From CAZWES01 sp964632395 (GTDB lineage Bacteria; Patescibacteriota; Gracilibacteria; Peribacterales; Peribacteraceae): 64,000 nt of DNA. The notes beneath the pieces were generated by a model. That model saw only the letters and a list, made by a program, of their open reading frames with translations. It did not search any database and was not told the DNA's origin. The translations under genes were made by a program, and so were the position numbers. The DNA lies in the NCBI GenBank assembly GCA_964632395.1, contig CAZWES010000001.1, positions 1 through 64,000 on the forward strand. Reading direction: 5' to 3'. Shown here in pieces: positions 56,664-64,000 of this stretch (position 1 is the stretch's first letter; every line of letters starts with the position of its first letter).

Positions 56664-57650
56664 ATGCCCACAAACTCTCACTTTAAGGCGGAATATGATG
56701 CGGATGGGAATATTGTCCTGACGAGTGTTGGGGGCGGTGGGGGTGTGGAGGAGTGTGTCATGCTGAACGGAGGGCTGGCCGCTCGTGCTTCGTCTCCGCC
56801 CTCCGCTTCGCTCCGGGCTCCGCTCAGCATGACACGGCCAGTCCGTAGCCGAAGCATGCTTAGCCGCTTTGCGAACCCCCTCCGCTTCGCCGGCACCTTC
56901 GCAGGAGTATTCCTCTTGCTCTTCATAACTCTAAACTTTTCAAGTTACTTTCAGGTTTTCAAGGCAAAGCTGTTGCCGGATGCAGGGCAGGAAGATCGCC
57001 AGGCGCTCCACCTCATAACAAATCCAATTGAAAGGAATAAGTTGCTTGCAGTGCCGCATCTCCCACGTGCAGGAGTGGAGGATGCGTTGCCTATTGCGCC
57101 TTCCGTTGCCCCTCCGGATGATCGCCTGATAATCCCAAAGCTTGGCAAAAATATTCCGGTTGTAGCAGCTTCCGATGCTGCGCTTAATCGCGGAGACTGG
57201 AAAATGTTCGAATCAGACATTCAAAACGCGTTGCTCTTCGGCGTTGTGCATTACCCTGGAACCGCGGAGCCCGGTCAGGTTGGAAACGTCTTCATAACAG
57301 GCCACAGCAGTAACTATCCGTGGATAAGGAGCAGATACAATGCCGTGTTTGCTTTGCTTCCTCAATTACAGGTCGGGGATGAGTACTCTTTGTTTTTTGA
57401 AGGAGAATTGCACAGGTATCGCATCACGGGTCGGAAGGAAGTCTCCCCGCGGGATGTAACAGTTTTGGATCAGCCACATAACAGATACATGAGTACGCTG
57501 ATGACCTGTACTCCGGTTGGGACGACTTTGAAGAGGTTGATTTTGGAGGCGGATGAAGTGGATCCGGAAACGGGGGAATTGCTTGCGGTGGGCGGGATCG
57601 ATGAGGTTGTGACGGGAATTGAGGATTGGGGGGAGGAGTTGCCGATGTAG
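56664..57650 (+). CDS. Sortase family protein
   Basis: 328 residues. One membrane helix near 73-93 (NPLRFAGTFAGVFLLLFITL) anchors an external sortase domain. Catalytic His in FITGHSSNYPW, Cys in STLMTCTPVGT and Arg in TLKRLIL. The domain resembles that of the SLH-sortase at 51302, so the cell has at least two sorting enzymes. Residues about 31-57 before the helix come from a palindromic insert (56755-56835) that keeps the frame. Substrates cannot be identified here; the giant protein's C-terminus is outside the window. Confidence 0.9.
   Translation: MPTNSHFKAEYDADGNIVLTSVGGGGGVEECVMLNGGLAARASSPPSASLRAPLSMTRPVRSRSMLSRFANPLRFAGTFAGVFLLLFITLNFSSYFQVFKAKLLPDAGQEDRQALHLITNPIERNKLLAVPHLPRAGVEDALPIAPSVAPPDDRLIIPKLGKNIPVVAASDAALNRGDWKMFESDIQNALLFGVVHYPGTAEPGQVGNVFITGHSSNYPWIRSRYNAVFALLPQLQVGDEYSLFFEGELHRYRITGRKEVSPRDVTVLDQPHNRYMSTLMTCTPVGTTLKRLILEADEVDPETGELLAVGGIDEVVTGIEDWGEELPM
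56755..56835. repeat. Palindromic insert GTGTCATGCTGAACGGAG in frame in the sortase gene
   Basis: GTGTCATGCTGAACGGAG and CTCCGCTCAGCATGACAC are inverted. A related TGTCATGCTGAGCGGAG occurs in nrdJ near 45270. Confidence 0.75.
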
Positions 57651-57782
57651 GCTATTGCATTATATCTCTTAGTATGAGAGAATGGTGGTACAAATGACCT
57701 CAGGCGATGCTCGACGGAGCGTTGGTTACCCCGGGGTCCCCGAGGCACGAGGAAAGCCGGATGGGTGTCGTCCACGAGGCGG
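57651..57782. other. GC-rich unassigned stretch
   Basis: Contains TACCCCGGGGTCCCCG and other short palindromes near 57725. No convincing gene; it could hold a small structured RNA or a decayed repeat. Confidence 0.3.
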
Positions 57783-57968
57783 CTACCTAATTTCCTCCTG
57801 CCGGAAGAACAGCCTTTGGCTCTTGCGGATCAGTTTCTTGAAGGTTGCAGAGTCCACCTCGCCAATTTTTCGCTTAAGCCGTTTGCTATCAACCAACCGA
57901 ACCTGCGACAGAATTGCAGTTATTTCTCTATCATCAAATGTGAAGTTGAGGCAACTAAACCTGAGCAA
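57783..57968 (-). pseudogene. MazF/PemK-like C-terminal fragment
   Basis: 61 residues: DREITAILSQVRLVDSKRLK then RKIGEVDSATFKKLIRK. This matches the end of MazF/PemK RNase toxins (LLSQIRTVDKKRL..K.G.L). The N-terminal strands that form the active site are missing, and no antitoxin gene is adjacent. Its ATG overlaps the 3' end of the ureohydrolase gene by 14 bp. A remnant is the simplest reading. Confidence 0.4.
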
Positions 57969-59544
57969 TTATCCTCTGAAACACTTCTGATCCCTTCTGA
58001 TGTCCGAGAACGTCAACTAACTCAGAAAGCAGGTATCTAATTACATCACTTCTATCGCCTTTGCTTGGTGCAAGAGCTTCGGCATCCCATACCTTCCTGA
58101 GAAGTTCGACATACTCCTTGTACTCTTGTGGACCTTCTTGAGCTAAGCCATATGCTTCTATCTGTCTTCGTACATCCTGCTTCACGAAGTTGTACATCAT
58201 GTCTCGTCTTTCGTTGAGATACTGTTCCTCGGAAGCTGTCACAACTTGTTCATTTGGTTTCGGTTTTAGTGGGGGGTTCGGTTTCATCAATTGGTTTCCA
58301 GCGATAAGTGCTGCAATTCCTGCAGCAGTACCTGCGATAAAATCCAATGCGCGCCTCCACTTTTTTGGTTCCTTTCTCGCAAGTTGCACAATTTCTTCTT
58401 CCACAAGTTGAGCAATTTCTTCTTTTTCAAACCCCAAAACCTTTGAAACCCCTTCTGCTATAAGTTCTTTGCTAATGCCCTTGAATTCACTGTTAAACGG
58501 ACTATCGAAATCTGCTTCAGCAAAGGTCTTCCCCTCAGCATCTCTATCTTTCATTGGGCATATTTCCGAAACACCCATGCCGTCGAAGTCGCAGTACTTC
58601 TCAATAAAGTTGAAAAGATCATGCATGTGGTATTTAGATAGTCCACGACCTATTTCTACTCCACTCTCATCAAATTTCTTTTCATTACCCATTACTGAAG
58701 CTGGCATATCTTGTGTGTCAACAGCGTCCGCATCCAGCTCGCACCACATTCTCCCTCCTACCTCTTTCACTCTATCATGCACTTCTTTTATAGCTTCTTT
58801 TGCTTTTGGTGGAATCACACTTCTGCTGTTTGCATTTATCTCTTGTGATGTGAAACACCTTACACCTTTTTCTTTTAGTTTTTGGAAGCAATGCGCTTCA
58901 GTTCCTTCATCGTAATGCACTTTACCATCTTCATCGACCGTCTTTGTTTCATGTCCATCCATCTGATCCTCTCTTGGTCCGATATATATGATGTTGTTGG
59001 GATCAACAAAAGGACATTCTTCCAATAATGCCAGAAGATCTTTTGCTCCCCGTCCCTGCAATACCGCTGACACCATTCCATGGATGTTTCCTGTTTCAGT
59101 TGTGTCAGGTGTATTAAAATCCAAATGCTGATCAATCCAAATCAACCCAAAAGGAATCCCTAGTTCATGGCATGCTTTCATTGCACCGATGACATCTAAA
59201 GCTCGAACATGATTACCACCAAGCGAAAGAACTTTGTGTCCTGCCTTAAAGGCTTTATAAACACGATTAATTCCTTCAGGTGAATGTTTTACGATTCTAT
59301 TGAGGTACTTAGCCTTCGGATTTTGTGGTGCTTTTGTAGTGTCCATTTTGATTACATCTAGTTCCTCAATCTCAAATCTAGTTTGGTCTATCCTGTCACG
59401 AATCGCTGGCATAACATATTCGCCACCTTCGTGAGATTCATAAATTCCCCCTTTATCGTCTAGGGCAAAATTTGAGACTACCAGCTTTCGCTTCGGCTTT
59501 TCTGTATTGCCGCCAGAAGGCACATCATTTTGTGATGTTGACAT
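57955..59544 (-). CDS. Ureohydrolase (arginase/agmatinase) family protein with C-terminal extension
   Basis: 529 residues; family enzymes have about 300. Metal ligands are present: GGNHVRALD (usual GGDHS), WIDQHLDFN (usual DAHxD) and CELDADAVD (usual SxDxD). Active-site residues around them are atypical, so the substrate may differ from arginine or agmatine. From about residue 380 a helical extension includes a short hydrophobic segment (ALDFIAGTAAGIAALIAGNQ) and a charged helical end, which may anchor it to the membrane. The MazF-like fragment follows directly. Confidence 0.8.
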   Translation of the reverse strand: MSTSQNDVPSGGNTEKPKRKLVVSNFALDDKGGIYESHEGGEYVMPAIRDRIDQTRFEIEELDVIKMDTTKAPQNPKAKYLNRIVKHSPEGINRVYKAFKAGHKVLSLGGNHVRALDVIGAMKACHELGIPFGLIWIDQHLDFNTPDTTETGNIHGMVSAVLQGRGAKDLLALLEECPFVDPNNIIYIGPREDQMDGHETKTVDEDGKVHYDEGTEAHCFQKLKEKGVRCFTSQEINANSRSVIPPKAKEAIKEVHDRVKEVGGRMWCELDADAVDTQDMPASVMGNEKKFDESGVEIGRGLSKYHMHDLFNFIEKYCDFDGMGVSEICPMKDRDAEGKTFAEADFDSPFNSEFKGISKELIAEGVSKVLGFEKEEIAQLVEEEIVQLARKEPKKWRRALDFIAGTAAGIAALIAGNQLMKPNPPLKPKPNEQVVTASEEQYLNERRDMMYNFVKQDVRRQIEAYGLAQEGPQEYKEYVELLRKVWDAEALAPSKGDRSDVIRYLLSELVDVLGHQKGSEVFQRIIAQV

Positions 59545-59595
59545 ATCAGCATATTATAGCTTTTTTCTAAACTTGTGTCTATTTTCTGAGGCAAT

Positions 59596-61779
59596 TTATT
59601 TACTATCCAATTCCTCCTCCGAAGGATGTTTCGCATCTGGATCATCAGATTTTTCATCATCCGGAGGCGCTTCGAAGAGGCCATCGGTTTGGGGTTCTTG
59701 TTTTGGTTTTGTGGGTTTGTCTTTGGCGCTGGACGGGGTTGTGGTTGCCGATTCCTCCGGCGGAGACGCCCTCCCCTCTGCTTTTGGTTCTACGTCGCTC
59801 TGTTCAGTTGGTGTTGTGTCGGATAGGTCGGGCGTCTCTACGCCGTCGGGCGTATCAACGGCATCCGAAATTGCCTCTTCTCGCTTCTCGGCTTCACGCT
59901 TTGCCAATTCCTCTGGGTTCGTTGTAATAATTTCATGCTCCTTTGGCGAGGCGACGATTTGGATTGCGACGTGTTTGCGGCCGGCGAAGAATACTCCTTG
60001 TCCGACTGATGCATTCAGAAGCAGATACCTCTCACCTTCTGTCAGATTAAATGCCTTCTGCAACGAGTCGACTGCGGAGGGGGCCTGCTTCAGCAAAATC
60101 TGCATCGCGGCATTGGTCACAATTGGTTTTCCAAATGGCGAGCGCATGAAGTCCTCCACGTCCTGCGTGATTGTTGTGATTCCAAGGTAATACTTTCTTG
60201 CACGCTTGATTAGGCCGTAGAGGAATCTTGCGGAATCTTCATATTGCATGATGTTCCATGCCTCATCAATTACAACCAGCCTCTTTTTGAGCGAGCTACG
60301 GACTTCATTCCAAAGGAAATTAAGGACGATATAAATCGCCATCGGGCGAAGTGATTCCTCAAGGTCACGAGTCTGGAAAACCATTAGCTGGCTACCCACA
60401 TCAACATTTGTTTGCTGGTTAAAGAGGCCGGCAAAGCTTCCTTCGGTGTACTTTTTAAGAATCTTTGCCATCTCCTCTCCGCCTTCAGTCGTCATCAAAA
60501 CATCAACAAGATCATGTAGGGTCGGAGGTTCCATTTTCCCCGGGTCAGGGGTTTCCATAGTGATTCCCTTTAGCGCATATGTATCCAGAATTGCTTTATC
60601 CAAAGTTGCTTCCCTTTCCGAGCCAACATCCCCGATCATTAGCTTAAATAAGCCATGGAGGTTGATTACGGCACTCCTCAAAAGCTGCCCGGGCTTCGAG
60701 TCTTCATCATCACCACTTGAGGAAATTGCCTTGGGGAGATCGAATGGATTGATTCTTGCATTTCCCTGAACAGAAAGCGGAACAACCGCACCGCCCATCA
60801 CATTTGCAAGTTCGGTGTATTCGTTTTCCGGATCAATTATGTAAACGTCCGTATCCATCATCAAATATCTGATGACTTCGAGTTTTACTGCATAAGATTT
60901 ACCGGCGCCGGATGTTGCAAACACAGTTTCGTTCGCGTTCGGAAGTTTGAACCTGTCAAAAATTACGAGGGACTCGTTGTGGCGGTTTATGCCGTAAAGC
61001 ACTCCTTGGTCGCTCGTAAGATCCGAACTTGAGAACGGAAAAGCAGTCGAGAGTGGGGCGGTATTCATATTCCGATTGATTTCCAGTTCATCAAGGCAAA
61101 AAGGAAGAGTGGAATTCCACGCATGCTCCATCTGGAAATCTGCAGGCTTCATCAACACAAGCTTTCCTCCAAGAATGGATTCAATGTCTGCCTGAATCTT
61201 CTTAAGTTTCTCATCACTCTCCGCATAAATTGTGATGTAGAAGCCAAGTTGGAAGAGTTTCTCGAATCCGCGTGCGAGCATATCCCTGAGTTGTTCCGCA
61301 TCTTCCAGTGCAGCTTCAAGTTGCGGGTCACGGGAGAGGCCCTTCTCACGTCTCAAGTTTATGGACGAACGCATCTCCGTAACTTTGCGTTTTAACATCT
61401 TCATCACCGCAGCACTTGAGCTTGGATAAATGAACTGGGAGATATCCATTGCAGCTTCGTAGTTCACAATTTGTGCCATCCAGTTTGGATGGATCTGGCT
61501 TGGCCAGTTAAATGCAAAGAAAGTGCGTGCAATAGTTCCATCCCCAATCGTGATGGATTTAACTCCAACATCGAGCGCGGAAGGCGAAACAACATCCAGA
61601 ACTTTCTGCAGACCCTCCTCGTAAAGTTGCTCTGCCGTCCTCTCTTCCTCCTGGCTTATGCCGTCATCTCCCTCGGCTTTTTTGGGTTCCTTCTCTTTTT
61701 TTGGCGCGGGAGCACCAAGCAGCAGATCGAGCAGAGAGCCTCCACTCTTTTTTGCCGTTGTTTGTTTATTTTCTGCCAT
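59596..61779 (-). CDS. VirB4/TraC-like type IV secretion ATPase
   Basis: 727 residues. Walker A FATSGAGKSYAVKLEVIRYL (about 285), Walker B RLVVIDEAWNIM (about 510) and the arginine-rich helical region after it fit VirB4 proteins that power pilus assembly and DNA transfer. The N-terminal 60 residues and the C-terminal 100 are low complexity. The C-terminal part contains a 107-bp segment shared with the giant surface gene. TATAAT 27 nt upstream is a good -10. The related coupling protein gene lies 0.9 kb away. Confidence 0.93.
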   Translation of the reverse strand: MAENKQTTAKKSGGSLLDLLLGAPAPKKEKEPKKAEGDDGISQEEERTAEQLYEEGLQKVLDVVSPSALDVGVKSITIGDGTIARTFFAFNWPSQIHPNWMAQIVNYEAAMDISQFIYPSSSAAVMKMLKRKVTEMRSSINLRREKGLSRDPQLEAALEDAEQLRDMLARGFEKLFQLGFYITIYAESDEKLKKIQADIESILGGKLVLMKPADFQMEHAWNSTLPFCLDELEINRNMNTAPLSTAFPFSSSDLTSDQGVLYGINRHNESLVIFDRFKLPNANETVFATSGAGKSYAVKLEVIRYLMMDTDVYIIDPENEYTELANVMGGAVVPLSVQGNARINPFDLPKAISSSGDDEDSKPGQLLRSAVINLHGLFKLMIGDVGSEREATLDKAILDTYALKGITMETPDPGKMEPPTLHDLVDVLMTTEGGEEMAKILKKYTEGSFAGLFNQQTNVDVGSQLMVFQTRDLEESLRPMAIYIVLNFLWNEVRSSLKKRLVVIDEAWNIMQYEDSARFLYGLIKRARKYYLGITTITQDVEDFMRSPFGKPIVTNAAMQILLKQAPSAVDSLQKAFNLTEGERYLLLNASVGQGVFFAGRKHVAIQIVASPKEHEIITTNPEELAKREAEKREEAISDAVDTPDGVETPDLSDTTPTEQSDVEPKAEGRASPPEESATTTPSSAKDKPTKPKQEPQTDGLFEAPPDDEKSDDPDAKHPSEEELDSK
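59743..59849. repeat. 107-bp segment shared with the giant surface gene (copy 2, in virB4)
   Basis: It encodes VETPDLSDTTPTEQSDVEPK and more in the C-terminal tail, the same frame as copy 1 at 11984-12090. About ten mismatches were counted by eye. Confidence 0.85.
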
Positions 61780-62001
61780 TAATTTGGGTTCAGAGTAATC
61801 GCTTGATTATAGCAGAAAATGGGGGGTGGGGGTAGGGGGGAGAATGGGATTCGTATGTGGCAAAAACACCATCACGTGGTCAATTTTGGGGTAATTCCTC
61901 TTGCCAATAAGGAATACGTGGAGTACCGTGGTGACAGCAAGTAATTCCTTCCGCGTGGGGCTCCGTATAGGTTCCTCGTAAATAGCGCGGCGGGTTTTGC
62001 T
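61780..62001. other. Intergenic region upstream of virB4
   Basis: Holds the virB4 promoter (TATAAT on the minus strand at 61807-61812), a G-rich tract GGGGGGTGGGGGTAGGGGGG (61820-61839), and short repeats of GTAATTCCT (61891 and 61942). No gene seen. Confidence 0.4.
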
Positions 62002-62652
62002 CTATGGAAACAAAAACCGTTCCTCTGCTATCCGCGTTTTGATAATGTCAGCATAAAAAGGATCGTTGTGTTCATGCTTACGGAATAGAGACCACGAAAT
62101 GCAGTCTGCAACCTGCAGACATTTTTCTTCAGATGTCGTTTTGATGCTGACATCCAGAGAAACCAGATGGTTGCCCTTTGCCTGCCTTTGAAGGTACTGC
62201 TGGAAGTTGAGATTTAAGAATACGTTAGTTTCACGTTTGGAAGCAACAAGTTTAATTAGTCTATCCAGTGGAATTAGCCTTCGCGTGAAAATACGATCGA
62301 GGAGAATGTTCGTCACGTAATTGTATAGCACCTGTTTCTCATTCTGCATATTTGTGTACACCTTCTTTTTGTTCAGGATGATCGAGAGAATGGAAACATC
62401 GTGCTTTTTGAGTTCTTCTAATAGCCGTTTTCTCGTTACGGGTTTTTCCTTGAATGCGTGCAACACTCCGGGGTGATGCTTTAGTTCATGCTTAGTAAAT
62501 CCACGGAATATCTTTTTCACAATTTTTCTGATTGCACGCATCGTTCGTTCATCTGGAACAAATAGGAACGTCACTACAAAGTGTTTTGAGGTTTTCTGTT
62601 TTGTGAAATCAAATCCCAAGTCGCCACTTTCGTCCATGAAGATATAGGCCAT
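62002..62652 (-). CDS. DUF3800-family protein
   Basis: 216 residues. MAYIFMDESGDLGF is the diagnostic DUF3800 start; the Asp residues there and VADCISWSLFRKHEHND near the end form the RNase-H-like active site predicted for the family. Members occur widely on mobile elements and in defence islands, with no settled function. It lies between the two secretion ATPase genes on the same strand, and short palindromes surround it, so it may have been inserted there. Confidence 0.9.
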   Translation of the reverse strand: MAYIFMDESGDLGFDFTKQKTSKHFVVTFLFVPDERTMRAIRKIVKKIFRGFTKHELKHHPGVLHAFKEKPVTRKRLLEELKKHDVSILSIILNKKKVYTNMQNEKQVLYNYVTNILLDRIFTRRLIPLDRLIKLVASKRETNVFLNLNFQQYLQRQAKGNHLVSLDVSIKTTSEEKCLQVADCISWSLFRKHEHNDPFYADIIKTRIAEERFLFP

Positions 62653-62694
62653 ATCATATATCTTACATGTAACAGATATTTCGAATTAGGCTCC

Positions 62695-64000
62695 TCAAAC
62701 TGGTGCCCCCCCAATCGGAGGCATTCCTGCAGCCCCTCCCGGTGGCGTTGATGGAATGTACGCACCGATCCTCCTTTCAATCTCACGACTCACAAACGCC
62801 TTATCTCGTCCGTACGTCAAACGGCTTAATTGTTTGAAGGCCTCGGCTGCCTGGTCATCGCCTTTGATTGCGTATGGGTTTTCCGGGATGATTGAGAAAG
62901 GAGCAGAGGGTTGCGTATCCACGCTCAACTTCATCACCGCTTTGTATTTATCCAGATTGATCAGGTCACTTTCAGAAAAGGCAGGTGCCATTTCTTTTGC
63001 GCAGTACTCGGCATCCTGTGCACCGATTTTGTAGAACATCATTGTTCCGATGTTTCCAAAGACTGCGCCCTTCAAATTCACGTTCGCGGAAAGTTTGCTC
63101 TCCTTCTCCAGCTGATCGAGATACTGGTGTGCCATGCAGAGGCCGAGCTTGTATTTCCTGGCTTCAGAAAGTATCGACTCAATTGATTCTGTTACATAGT
63201 TCTGGAACTCATCAATATAGAGGAAAAACGGCACGCGCTCCTCATCACTTTGCTTTTGGCGACGCATGGCGGCGACCTGAACCTTGTTCACGATTATCAT
63301 TCCCATGAGCTGCGAGTTGATGTCACCTACAAGTCCTTTACTCAGATTCATGATCAGAAGCTTCTTCTGGCTCATCACATCATGAAAGTCGAATGCGCTC
63401 TTTACTTGTCCGACTATGTTTCTTATCAGTGTGTTTGTTGTGAATTGCCCGAATTTGGCTGCAAAGTAGGGGATCATTTCCTGCTTTTCGCGCTGCCCGG
63501 TTTGTGCCATCTGTTTCTCCCAGAAAGAACGCACGATGGGATTTGCGACTTTTGTAACTTTGTACTTCTGCCATTCATCATCAGTGAAAAGTCTGACAAG
63601 ATCCGTGATGGCGCCACCTTCATCCTCATCCGCCATCAGCGTCAAACAACCGTTCCTGAAGTAATCCTGAATCCTCGGCCCGAAAATCTCTTCACCAAAC
63701 ATCTTTACCATCATGTTCATTGCATCAAGAGCGATCAGATCTTTTTCTTCCTCCGATTTTCCTTCCAGCATATTCAGGCCGATCGGACGCTCGGTATCTG
63801 CCGGGTTAAAGTAGATGACATCATTCGCCCTCTCGCGCGGGATGCGCGGAAGAAGCGCTTCCGCAAGCGATCCGTGCGGGTCCACAACGCAGCATCCATT
63901 TCCATTGAGGAAGTCCTGCACCGCAAGATTAATCATCATTGTGGATTTTCCTGTTCCCGTTTGCCCGACGATGTAAAAATGACGGAAGCGGTCATTAAAT
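62695..64000 (-). CDS. VirD4/TraG-type coupling ATPase (5' end beyond the window)
   Basis: The frame is open to the right edge. Walker A is GQTGTGKSTMMINLAVQDFL, about 63980-63920. VVDPHGSLAEALL follows, and Walker B is FFLYIDEFQNYV. The GLCMAHQYLDQL region matches TraG/VirD4 and TraD-like coupling proteins that dock DNA-protein substrates on the secretion channel. A Met at 63939 is inside the ATPase domain and is not the true start. The C-terminal tail is Pro/Gly rich (YIPSTPPGGAAGMPPIGGAP). Related to the VirB4-like gene nearby. Confidence 0.93.
   Translation of the reverse strand, partial: FNDRFRHFYIVGQTGTGKSTMMINLAVQDFLNGNGCCVVDPHGSLAEALLPRIPRERANDVIYFNPADTERPIGLNMLEGKSEEEKDLIALDAMNMMVKMFGEEIFGPRIQDYFRNGCLTLMADEDEGGAITDLVRLFTDDEWQKYKVTKVANPIVRSFWEKQMAQTGQREKQEMIPYFAAKFGQFTTNTLIRNIVGQVKSAFDFHDVMSQKKLLIMNLSKGLVGDINSQLMGMIIVNKVQVAAMRRQKQSDEERVPFFLYIDEFQNYVTESIESILSEARKYKLGLCMAHQYLDQLEKESKLSANVNLKGAVFGNIGTMMFYKIGAQDAEYCAKEMAPAFSESDLINLDKYKAVMKLSVDTQPSAPFSIIPENPYAIKGDDQAAEAFKQLSRLTYGRDKAFVSREIERRIGAYIPSTPPGGAAGMPPIGGAPV

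Noticed and set aside
57682..57990. 102-codon plus-strand frame
   Set aside because: It overlaps the MazF-like fragment on the other strand and has no domain-like composition.

Overview
The window looks like chromosome from an uncultured Candidate Phyla Radiation (Patescibacteria) bacterium, possibly a Peregrinibacteria-like lineage. This placement is inference, from a short AlaRS without its C-terminal domains, many small orphan proteins, SLH and sortase surface proteins, a B12-dependent ribonucleotide reductase, and start codons preceded by -10 hexamers instead of Shine-Dalgarno sites. There are no rRNA or tRNA genes and no CRISPR array. One tmRNA gene is present.

Layout. 1-13.6 kb is one enormous minus-strand reading frame (over 4,500 codons, running off the left edge). 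It encodes a secreted protein with SdrD-B-like, FG-GAP/VCBS and LamG modules. At 4.9-5.9 kb a plus-strand array of six tiny membrane-protein genes lies antisense inside this open frame. 14.0-18.7 kb is a minus-strand run: holin-4-like protein, pseudouridine synthase, small membrane protein, uracil-DNA glycosylase, FtsH and an anchored protein. 18.8-22.8 kb holds a TRM11-like methylase, a TrmB-type regulator, an SLH protein and small zinc proteins. 22.83-23.23 kb is ssrA (tmRNA).

23.2-34.4 kb is an integrative element inserted in the 3' end of ssrA. Its 12-bp direct repeat CATCTCCACCAC marks both ends, and the displaced 3' end of the recombinase gene can still be read at the far end. It carries a serine recombinase, excisionase-like protein, AEP primase, AAA ATPase, HTH regulators, an SLH surface protein, a terminase-small-subunit-like protein, a lipoprotein and a HEPN-type protein.

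34.4-64 kb is housekeeping again: cold-shock protein, AlaRS, membrane/glycosyltransferase-like pair, class II RNR with NrdR-like boxes, PurB, RAYT transposase, EF-Ts/S2, SLH-sortase, YchF, RNHCP protein, PurE, PurC, GIY-YIG protein, sortase, ureohydrolase. It ends in VirB4- and VirD4-like ATPases of a type IV secretion/conjugation system with a DUF3800 gene between them.

The most unusual theme is a dense set of palindromic mobile repeats, several inserted in frame into genes: (i) a REP-like family with ends GGTGGCGCGGGTRTGTC beside a RAYT gene; (ii) a GTCTCTCGACTC / CGCTCGAGAAGAG family, one copy split around a GIY-YIG gene; (iii) a 107-bp segment shared by the giant surface gene and virB4; (iv) hairpins built from iterated 7-12-nt words, each locus with its own vocabulary.
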